Source: Utricularia gibba (Eukaryota > Streptophyta > Magnoliopsida > Lamiales > Lentibulariaceae). From it: a stretch of 38,488 nt of DNA. A program made the position numbers and the translations under genes. Below the pieces are notes generated by a model. It saw only the letters and a list, made by a program, of their open reading frames with translations. It made no database searches and had not been told where the DNA came from. Positions 13,701 to 24,099 of the stretch are shown in pieces (position 1 is the stretch's first letter; every line of letters starts with the position of its first letter). The stretch covers positions 1 through 38,488 of the forward strand of contig NEEC01000411.1 of NCBI GenBank assembly GCA_002189035.1, written 5' to 3'.

Positions 13701-14437
13701 ACACGTGCACGGGATTCATTAAAAAATAAATATTTACGCATATCCAGAGTGTATAACAGTGTTGGGATAAGTGATGCCACGAAATTCATGATGTAGCATG
13801 TGACTTTTTTCCAACTTGATCGCATAGTAGATGAATCTGACACCATATGTTTTGGCTTTGATTGATGCATTTAGTTGCTATGATACTTCTGATTCTTGAT
13901 GCACCATTCCCGTATACCATGTCTCTAGTGGCTATTTGATTCTTTTGCCTTGTATGTTGTTCGCATCAATTTCGAGAACATGAAGCACATTATTAAATGC
14001 ACACCACGGAATGCCACGTGAGACACTTTTCGTTGTGGCTTGTTTTTAATATGTCCACAGTTATCGGACAAACGTAACTCCAAATTATAATACTTGGAGC
14101 TCGAAAAGGGCTTCCCAACAGTGTGCTATGAAGAGCAAGGATCTGCATGTTATGCAAGAGGTGCTTCGCGCCAGGATGTGCGACGTAGTCATTTCATTGC
14201 GCATCATCATTCGGGGTGCATCCTAAAAATCACACGTGCACGGATTCATTAAAAATAAATATTTACGCATATCCAGAGTGTATAACAGTGTTGGGATAAG
14301 TGATGCCACGAAATTCATGATGTAGCATGTGACTTTTTTCCAACTTGATCGCATAGTGAATTCTGACACCATATGTTTTGGCTTTGATTGATGCATTTAG
14401 TTGCTATGATACTTCTGATTCTTGATGCACCATTCCC

Positions 14438-14939
14438 GGTCTCTAGTGGCTATTTGATTCTTTTGCCTTGTATGTTGTTCGCATCAATTTCGAGAACATG
14501 AAGCACATTATTAAATGCAGTCACCACGGAATGCCACGTGAGACACTTTTCGTTGTGGCTTGTTTTTAATATGTCCACAGTTATCGGACAAACGTAACTC
14601 CAAATTATAATACTTGGAGCTCGAAAAGGGCTTGTGCTATGAAGAGCAAGGATCTGCATGTTATTGCTTCGCGGAGGATGTGCGACGTAGTCATTTCATT
14701 GCGCATCATCATTCGGGGTGCATCCTAAAAATCACACGTGCACGGGATTCATTAAAAATAAATATTTACGCATATCCAGAGATAACAGTGTTGGGATAAG
14801 TGATGCCACGAAATTCATGATGTAGCATGTGACTTTTTTCCAACTTGATCGCATAGTAGATGATTCTGACACCATATTTTGGCTTTTGATTGATGCATTT
14901 AGTTGCTATGATACTTCTGATTCTTGATGCACCATTCCC
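14438..14939. repeat. Unit 29, 502 bases, starts with a boundary deletion shared with unit 39
   Basis: The junction reads CATTCCCGGTCTCTAG, missing the eight bases TATACCAT that normally follow CCCG. Unit 39 (19525-20049) starts with the same junction. Unit 29 also lacks CCCAACAGT (near 14632) and GCAAGAGG (near 14664), a combination resembling unit 15. Confidence 0.75.
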
Positions 14940-15990
14940 ATACCATGTCTCTAGTGGCTATTTGATTCTTTTGCCTTGTATGTTGTTCGCATCAATTTCG
15001 AGAACATGAAGCACATTATTAAATGCAGTCACCACGGAATGCCACGTGAGACACTTTTCGTTGTGGCTTGTTTTTAATATGTCCACAGTTATCGGACAAA
15101 CGTAACTCCAAATTATAATACTTGGAGCTCGAAAAGGGCTTCCAACAGTGTGCTATGAAGAGCAAGGATCTGCATGTTATGCAGAGGTGCTTCGCGGACC
15201 AGGATGTGCGACATAGTCATTCATTGCGCATCATCATTCGGGGTGCATAAAAATCACACGTGCACGGATTCATTAAAAATAAATATTTACGCATATCCAG
15301 AGTGTATAACAGTGTTGGGATAAGTGATGCCACGAAATTCATGATGTAGCATGTGACTTTTTTCCAACTTGATCGCATAGTAGATGAATTCTGACACCAT
15401 ATGTTTTGGCTTTGATTGATGCATTTAGTTGCTATGATACTTCTGATTCTTGATGCACCATTCCCGTATACCATGTCTCTAGTGGCTATTTGATTCTTTT
15501 GCCTTGTATGTTGTTCGCATCAATTTCGAGAACATGAAGCACATTATTAAATGCAGTCACCACGGAATGCCACGTGAGACACTTTTCGTTGTGGCTTGTT
15601 TTTAATATGTCCACAGTTATCGGACAAACGTAACTCCAAATTATAATACTTGGAGCTCGAAAAGGGCTTCCAACAGTGTGCTATGAAGAGCAAGGATCTG
15701 CATGTTATGCAAGAGGTGCTTCGCGGACCAGGATGTGCGACGTAGTCATTTCATTGCGCATCATCATTCGGGGTGCATCCTAAAATCACACGTGCACGGA
15801 TTCATTAAAATAAATATTTACGCATATCCAGAGTGTATAACAGTGTTGGGATAAGTGATGCCACGAAATTCATGATGTAGCATGTGACTTTTTTCCAACT
15901 TGATCGCATAGTAGATGAATTCTGACACCATATGTTTTGATTGATGCATTTAGTTGCTATGATACTTCTGATTCTTGATGCACCATTCCC

Positions 15991-16480
15991 GCCATGTCTC
16001 TAGTGGCTATTTGATTCTTTTGCCTTGTATGTTGTTCGCATCAATTTCGAGAACATGAAGCACATTATTAAATGCAGTCACCACGGAATGCCACGTGAGA
16101 CACTTTTCGTTGTGGCTTGTTTTTAATATGTCCACAGTTATCGGACAAACGTAACTCCAAATTATAATACTTGGAGCTCGAAAGGGCTTCCCAACAGTGT
16201 GCTATGAAGAGCAAGGATCTGCATGTTATGCAAGGTGCTTCGCGGACCAGGATGTGCGACGTAGTCATTCATTGCGCATCATCATTCGGGTGCAAAAAAT
16301 CACACGTGCACGGATTCATTAAAAATAAATATTTACGCATATCCAGCAGTGTTGGGATAAGTGATGCCACGAAATTCATGATGTAGCATGTGACTTTTTT
16401 CCAATTGATCGCATAGTCTGACACCATATGTTTTGGCCATTTAGTTGCTATGATACTTCTGATTCTTGATGCACCATTCC
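15991..16480. repeat. Unit 32, 490 bases, partner of unit 19 in shared deletions
   Basis: It begins with a truncated start (GCCATGTCTC at 15991, TATA lost). It shares with unit 19 the GTGCAAAAAATC and GCATAGTCTGACACC lesions. It also lacks GAGTGTATAA before CAGTGTTGGG (near 16347), one C in CCAACTTG (near 16404) and TTTTGATTGATG before CATTTAG (near 16438). Confidence 0.75.
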
Positions 16481-16955
16481 ATACCATGTCTCTAGTGGCT
16501 ATGCCTCGCATCAACGAGAACATGAAGCACACAGTCACCACGGAATGCCACGTGAGACACTTTTCGTTGTGGCTTGTTTTTATATGTCCACAGTTATCGG
16601 ACAAACGTAACTCCAAATTATAATACTTGAGCTCGAAAGGGCTTCCAACAGTGTGCTATGAAGAGCAAGGATCTGCATGTTATGCAAGAGGTGCTTCGCG
16701 GAAGGATGTGCGACGTAGTCATTTCATTGCGCATCATCATTCGGGTGCATCCTAAAAATCACACGTGCACGGGATTCATTAAAAATAAATATTTACGCAT
16801 ATCCAGAGTGTATAACAGTGTTGATAAGTGATGCCACGAAATTCATGATGTAGCATGTGACTTTTTTCCAACTTGATCGCATAGTAGATGAATTGACGGC
16901 TTTGATTGATGCATTTAGTTGCTATGATACTTCTGATTCTTGATGCACCATTCCC
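16481..16955. repeat. Unit 33, 475 bases, deletions concentrated in its first 60 bases
   Basis: Between CTAGTGGCTAT and CAGTCACC (16493-16534) the copy keeps only scattered pieces: TTTGATTCTTTT, TTGTATGTTGTT, TTT and TTATTAAATG are each missing. It also has a one-base loss in the right arm of the dyad (CTTGAG for CTTGGAG near 16629), one of only two dyad defects I found. A further deletion near 16895 removes CTGACACCATATGTTTT with the EcoRI and NdeI sites. Confidence 0.75.
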
Positions 16956-17422
16956 GTATACCATGTCTCTAGTGGCCTTTTGCCTTGTATGTTGTTCGCA
17001 TCAATTTCGAGAACATGAAGCACATTATTAAATGCATCACCACGGAATGCCACGTGAGACACTTTTCGTTGGCTTGTTTTTAATATGTCCACAGTTATCG
17101 GACAAACGTAACTCCAAATTATAATACTTGGAGCTCGAAAAGGGCTTGTGCTATGAAGAGCAAGGATCTGCATGTTATGCAAGAGGTGCTTCGCGGACCA
17201 GGATGTGCGTAGTCATTTCATTGCGCATCATCATTCGGGGTGCATCCTAAAAATCACACGTGCATTCATTAAAAATAAATATTTACGCATATCCACCCAC
17301 GAAATTCATGATGTAGCATGTGACTTTTTCCAACTTGATCGCATAGTAGATGAATTCTGACACCATATGTTTTGATTGCATTTAGTTGCTATGATACTTC
17401 TGATTCTTGATGCACCATTCCC
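16956..17422. repeat. Unit 34, 467 bases, multiply deleted
   Basis: Losses include TATTTGATT near 16976, GTG in GTTGTGGC near 17071, CCCAACAGT near 17147, AC in GCGACGTAG near 17209, CGGGA near 17266, about 30 bases between ACGCATATCC and CACGAAATT near 17296 (similar to unit 19 but with a different junction) and GGCTTTT plus GAT near 17373. Confidence 0.75.
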
Positions 17423-20400
17423 GTATACCATGTCTCTAGTGGCTATTTGACCTTGTATGTTGTTCGCATCAATTTCGAGAACATGAAGCACATTATTAAA
17501 TGCAGTCACCACGGAATGCCACGTGAGACACTTTTCGTTGTGGCTTGTTTTAATATGTCCACAGTTATCGGACAAACGTAACTCCAAATTATAATACTTG
17601 GAGCTCGAAAAGGGCTTCCAACAGTGTGCTATGAAGAGCAAGGATCTGCATGTTGCAAGAGGTGCTTCGCGGACCAGGATGTGCGACGTAGTCATTTCAT
17701 TGCGCATCATCATTCGGGTGCATCCTAAAAATCACACGTGCACGGATTCATTAAAAATAAATATTTACGCATATCCAGACAGTGTTGGGATAAGTGATGC
17801 ACGAAATTCATGATGTAGCATGTGACTTTTTTCCAACTTGATCGCATAGTAGATGAATTCTGACACCATATGTTTTGGCTTTTGATTGATGCATTTAGTT
17901 GCTATGATACTTCTGATTCTTGATGCACCATTCCCGTATACCATGTCTCTAGTGGCTATTTGATTCTTTTGCCTTGTATGTTGTTCGCATCAATTTCGAG
18001 AACATGAAGCACATTATTAAATGCAGTCACCACGGAATGCCACGTGAGACACTTTTCGTTGTGGCTTGTTTTTAATATGTCCACAGTTATCGGACAAACG
18101 TAACTCCAAATTATAATACTTGGAGCTCGAAAAGGGCTTCCAACAGTGTGCTATGAAGAGCAAGGATCTGCATGTTATGCAAGAGGTGCTTCGCGGACCA
18201 GGATGTGCGACGTAGTCATTTCATTGCGCATCATCATTCGGGTGCATAAAAATCACACGTGCACGGATTCATTAAAAATAAATATTTACGCATATCCAGA
18301 GTGTATAACAGTGTTGGGATAAGTGATGCCACGAAATTCATGATGTAGCATGTGACTTTTTTCCAACTTGATCGCATAGTAGATGAATTCTGACACCATA
18401 TGTTTTGGCTTTTGATTGATGCATTTAGTTGCTATGATACTTCTGATTCTTGATGCACCATTCCCGTATACCATGTCTCTAGTGGCTATTTGATTCTTTT
18501 GCCTTGTATGTTGTTCGCATCAATTTCGAGAACATGAAGCACATTATTAAATGCAGTCACCACGGAATGCCACGTGAGACACTTTTCGTTGTGGCTTGTT
18601 TTTAATATGTCCACAGTTATCGGACAAACGTAACTCCAAATTATAATACTTGGAGCTCGAAAAGGGCTTCCAACAGTGTGCTATGAAGAGCAAGGATCTG
18701 CATGTTATGCAGAGGTGCTTCGCGGACCAGGATGTGCGACGTAGTCATTTCATTGCGCATCATCATTCGGGGTGCATCCTAAAAATCACACGTGCACGGA
18801 TTCATTAAAAATAAATATTTACGCATATCCAGAGTGTATAACAGTGTTGGGATAAGTGATGCACGAAATTCATGATGTAGCATGTGACTTTTTTCCAACT
18901 TGATCGCATAGTAGATGAATTCTGACACCATATGTTTTGGCTTTTGATTGATGCATTTAGTTGCTATGATACTTCTGATTCTTGATGCACCATTCCCGTA
19001 TACCATGTCTCTAGTGGCTATTTGATTCTTTTGCCTTGTATGTTGTTCGCATCAATTTCGAGAACATGAAGCACATTATTAAATGCAGTCACCACGGAAT
19101 GCCACGTGAGACACTTTTCGTTGTGGCTTGTTTTTAATATGTCCACAGTTATCGGACAAACGTAACTCCAAATTATAATACTTGGAGCTCGAAAGGGCTT
19201 CCAACAGTGTGCTATGAAGAGCAAGGATCTGCATGTTATGCAAGAGGTGCTTCGCGGACAGGATGTGCGACGTAGTCATTTCATTGCGCATCATCATTCG
19301 GGGTGCATCCTAAAAATCACACGTGCACGGATTCATTAAAAATAAATATTTACGCATATCCAGAGTATATAACAGTGTTGGGATAAGTGATGCCACGAAA
19401 TTCATGATGTAGCATGTGACTTTTTTCCAACTTGATCGCATAGTAGATGAACTGACACCATGTTTTTGGCTTGATTGATGCATTTAGTTGCTATGATACT
19501 TCTGATTCTTGATGCACCATTCCCGGTCTCTAGTGGCTATTTGATTCTTTTGCCTTGTATGTTGTTCGCATCAATTTCGAGAACATGAAGCACATTATTA
19601 AATGCAGTCACCACGGAATGCCACGTGAGACACTTTTCGTTGTGGCTTGTTTTTAATATGTCCACAGTTATCGGACAAACGTAACTCCAAATTATAATAC
19701 TTGGAGCTCGAAAAGGCTTCCCAACAGTGTGCTATGAAGAGCAAGGATCTGCATGTTATGCAAGAGGTGCTTCGCGGACCAGGATGTGCGACGTAGTCAT
19801 TTCATTGCGCATCATCATTCGGGTGCATCCTAAAAATCACACGTGCACGGATTCATTAAAAATAAATATTTACGCATATCCAGAGTGTATAACAGTGTTG
19901 GGATAAGTGATGCCACGAAATTCATGATGTAGCATGTGACTTTTTTCCAACTTGATCGCATAGTAGATGAATTCTGACACCATATGTTTTGGCTTTTGAT
20001 TGATGCATTTAGTTGCTATGATACTTCTGATTCTTGATGCACCATTCCCATACCATGTCTCTAGTGGCTATTTGATTCTTTTGCCTTGTATGTTGTTCGC
20101 ATCAATTTCGAGAACATGAAGCACATTATTAAATGCAGTCACCACGGAATGCCACGTGAGACACTTTTCGTTGTGGCTTGTTTTTAATATGTCCACAGTT
20201 ATCGGACAAACGTAACTCCAAATTATAATACTTGGAGCTCGAAAAGGGCTTCCAACAGTGTGCTATGAAGAGCAAGGATCTGCATGTTATGCAGAGGTGC
20301 TTCGCGGACCAGGATGTGCGACGTAGTCATTTCATTGCGCATCATCATTCGGGGTGCATCCTAAAAATCACACGTGCACGGATTCATTAAAAATAATATT

Positions 20401-23400
20401 TACGCATATCCAGAGTGATAACAGTGTTGGGATAAGTGATGCACGAAATTCATGATGTAGCATGTGACTTTTTTCCAACTTGATCGCATAGTAGATGAAT
20501 CTGACACCATATGTTTTGGCTTTTGATTGATGCATTTAGTTGCTATGATACTTCTGATTCTTGATGCACCATTCCCGTATACCATGTCTCTAGTGGCTAT
20601 TTGATTCTTTTGCCTTGTATGTTGTTCGCATCAATTTCGAGAACATGAAGCACATTATTAAATGCAGTCACCACGGAATGCCACGTGAGACACTTTTCGT
20701 TGTGGCTTGTTTTAATATGTCCACAGTTATCGGACAAACGTAACTCCAAATTATAATACTTGGAGCTCGAAAAGGGCTTCCCAACAGTGTGCTATGAAGA
20801 GCAAGATCTGCATGTTATGCAAGAGGTGCTTCGCGGACCAGGATGTGCGACGTAGTCATTTCATTGCGCATCATCATTCGGGTGCATCCTAAAAATCACA
20901 CGTGCACGGATTCATTAAAAATAAATATTTACGCATATCCAGAGTGTATAACAGTGTTGGGATAAGTGATGCACGAAATTCATGATGTAGCATGTGACTT
21001 TTTTCCAACTTGATCGCATAGTAGATGAATTCTGACACCATATGTTTTGGCTTTTGATTGATGCATTTAGTTGCTATGATACTTCTGATTCTTGATGCAC
21101 CATTCCCGTATACCATGTCTCTAGTGGCTATTTGATTCTTTTGCCTTGTATGTTGTTCGCATCAATTTCGAGAACATGAAGCACATTATTAAATGCAGTC
21201 ACCACGGAATGCCACGTGAGACACTTTTCGTTGTGGCTTTTTTAATATGTCCACAGTTATCGGACAAACGTAACTCCAAATTATAATACTTGGAGCTCGA
21301 AAAGGCTTCCCAACAGTGTGCTATGAAGAGCAAGGATCTGCATGTTATGCAGAGGTGCTTCGCGGACCAGGATGTGCGACGTAGTCATTCATTGCGCATC
21401 ATCATTCGGGGTGCATCCTAAAAATCACACGTGCACGGATTCATTAAAAATAAATATTTACGCATATCCAGATTATATACAGTGTTGGATAAGTGATGCC
21501 ACGAAATTCATGATGTAGCATGTGACTTTTTTCCAACTTGATCGCATAGTAGATGAAGTCTGACACCATATGTTTTGGCTTTGATTGATGCATTTAGTTG
21601 CTATGATACTTCTGATTCTTGATGCACCATTCCCGTATACCATGTCTCTAGTGGCTATTTGATTCTTTTGCCTTGTATGTTGTTCGCATCAATTTCGAGA
21701 ACATGAAGCACATTATTAAATGCAGTCACCACGGAATGCCACGTGAGACACTTTTCGTTGTGGCTTGTTTTTAATATGTCCACAGTTATCGGACAAACGT
21801 AACTCCAAATTATAATACTTGGAGCTCGAAAAGGGCTTCCCAACAGTGTGCTATGAAGAGCAAGGATCTGCATGTTATGCAAGAGGTGCTTCGCGGACCA
21901 GGATGTGCGACGTAGTCATTTCATTGCGCATCATCATTCGGGTGCATCCTAAAAATCACACGTGCACGGGATTCATTAAAAATAAATATTTACGCATATC
22001 CAGAGTGTATAAACAGTGTTGGATAAGTGATGCCACGAAATTCATGATGTAGCATGTGACTTTTTTCCAACTTGATCGCATAGTAGATGAATTCTGACAC
22101 CATATGTTTTGGCTTTGATTGATGCATTTAGTTGCTATGATACTTCTGATTCTTGATGCACCATTCCCGTATACCATGTCTCTAGTGGCTATTTGATTCT
22201 TTTGCCTTGTATGTTGTTCGCATCAATTTCGAGAACATGAAGCACATTATTAAATGCAGTCACCACGGAATGCCACGTGAGACACTTTTCGTTGTGGCTT
22301 GTTTTTAATATGTCCACAGTTATCGGACAAACGTAACTCCAAATTATAATACTTGGAGCTCGAAAAGGGCTTCCCAACAGTGTGCTATGAAGAGCAAGGA
22401 TCTGCATGTTATGCAAGAGGTGCTTCGCGGACCAGGATGTGCGACGTAGTCATTTCATTGCGCATCATCATTCGGGGTGCATCCTAAAAATCACACGTGC
22501 ACGGATTCATTAAAAATAAATATTTACGCATATCCAGAGTATAACAGTGTTGGGATAAGTGATGCCACGAAATTCATGATGTAGCATGTGACTTTTTTCC
22601 AACTTGATCGCATAGTAGATGAAGTCTGACACCATATGTTTTGGCTTTGATTGATGCATTTAGTTGCTATGATACTTCTGATTCTTGATGCACCATTCCC
22701 GTATACCATGTCTCTAGTGGCTATTTGATTCTTTTGCCTTGTATGTTGTTCGCATCAATTTCGAGAACATGAAGCACATTATTAAATGCAGTCACCACGG
22801 AATGCCACGTGAGACACTTTTCGTTGTGGCTTGTTTTTAATATGTCCACAGTTATCGGACAAACGTAACTCCAAATTATAATACTTGGAGCTCGAAAAGG
22901 GCTTCCCAACAGTGTGCTATGAAGAGCAAGGATCTGCATGTTATGCGAGAGGTGCTTCGCGGACCAGGATGTGCGACGTAGTCATTTCATTGCGCATCAT
23001 CATTCGGGGTGCATCCTAAAAATCACACGTGCACCGGATTCATTAAAAATAAATATTTACGCATATCCAGAGTGTATAACAGTGTTGGGATAAGTGATGC
23101 CACGAAATTCATGATGTAGCATGTGACTTTTTTCCAACTTGATCGCATAGTAGATGAATTCTGACACCATATGTTTTGGCTTTGATTGATGCATTTAGTT
23201 GCTATGATACTTCTGATTCTTGATGCACCATTCCCGTATACCATGTCTCTAGTGGCTATTTGATTCTTTTGCCTTGTATGTTGTTCGCATCAATTTCGAG
23301 AACATGAAGCACATTATTAAATGCAGTCACCACGGAATGCCACGTGAGACACTTTCGTTGTGGCTTGTTTTTAATATGTCCACAGTTATCGGACAAACGT

Positions 23401-23873
23401 AACTCCAAATTATAATACTTGGAGCTCGAAAGGGCTTCCCAACAGTGTGCTATGAAGAGCAAGGATCTGCATGTTATGCAAGAGGTGCTTCGCGGACCAG
23501 GATGTGCGACGTAGTCATTTCATTGCGCATCATCATTCGGGGTGCATCCTAAAAATCACACGTGCACGGATTCATTAAAAATAAATATTTACGCATATCC
23601 AGAGTATATAACAGTGTTGGGATAAGTGATGCCACGAAATTCATGATGTAGCATGTGACTTTTTTCCAACTTGATCGCATAGTAGATGAAGTCTGACACC
23701 ATATGTTTTGGCTTTTGATTGATGCATTTAGTTGCTATGATACTTCTGATTCTTGATGCACCATTCCCGTATACCATGTCTCTAGTGGCTATTTGATTCT
23801 TTTGCCTTGTATGTTGTTCGCATCAATTTCGAGAACATGAAGCACATTATTAAATGCAGTCACCACGGAATGC

Positions 23874-24099
23874 CACGTGAGACACTTTTCGTTGTGGCTT
23901 GTTTTTAATATGTCCACAGTTATCGGACAAACGTAACTCCAAATTATAATACTTGGAGCTCGAAAAGGGCTTCCCAACAGTGTGCTATGAAGAGCAAGGA
24001 TCTGCATGTTATGCAAGAGGTGCTTCGCGGACCAGGATGTGCGACGTAGTCATTTCATTGCGCATCATCATTCGGGGTGCATCCTAAAAATCACACGTG
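23874..24099. other. Pair of CACGTG hexamers 220 bases apart (representative copy)
   Basis: The first is in GCCACGTGAGAC at 23874-23879 and the second in CACACGTGCAC at 24094-24099. Both recur in nearly all units. The first is lost in unit 70 (near 36079). The second is lost in units 11, 17 and 21. CACGTG is the core of the plant G-box and of the E-box bound by many bHLH proteins, and close to the yeast Cbf1 site. A role here is only a possibility, because any word in the consensus would recur in every unit. Confidence 0.4.
23937..23958. other. 22-base dyad CTCCAA-N10-TTGGAG, one per unit (representative copy)
   Basis: Six-base perfect arms flank a ten-base AT-rich core whose first eight bases, ATTATAAT, are themselves palindromic. 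A SacI site overlaps the right arm. The element is intact in almost every unit, including 20 of the 21 degenerate units 15-35. The defects I found are in unit 5 (near 2280-2298, CTCAAATTAAATAC) and unit 33 (right arm, near 16629). In unit 1 it lies at 168-189. Such symmetry suits binding by a dimeric protein or a small cruciform, but no binding protein can be named. Confidence 0.6.

Larger units (their letters stand above)
7383..17935. repeat. Middle degenerate zone, units 15-35
   Basis: Twenty-one units averaging about 503 bases, against about 527-531 on either side. Ten are shorter than 510 bases: 492, 497, 462, 475, 419, 506, 502, 490, 475 and 467 (units 15, 16, 17, 19, 21, 24, 29, 32, 33 and 34). 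The shortening comes from many separate deletions of about 4-35 bases rather than one large event. Units of near-normal length (for example 18, 22, 27 and 30) are interspersed. Base substitutions are not obviously raised. The zone is either an old, poorly homogenised part of the array or a stretch of lower assembly accuracy. Confidence 0.85.

Noticed and set aside
23874-23900. Stem-loop GCCAC...GTGGC (5-base arms, about 17-base loop) just right of the first CACGTG core
   Set aside because: The arms are short and the loop is long, so it is expected by chance in 535 bases. No terminator-like T-run or other context supports a function.
23886-23902. CENP-B-box-like sequence (TTCGTTGTGGCTTG region, once per unit)
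   Set aside because: Only the left part TTCGTTG matches. The required A and the CGGG core at the right are missing, so this does not meet the known CENP-B box pattern.
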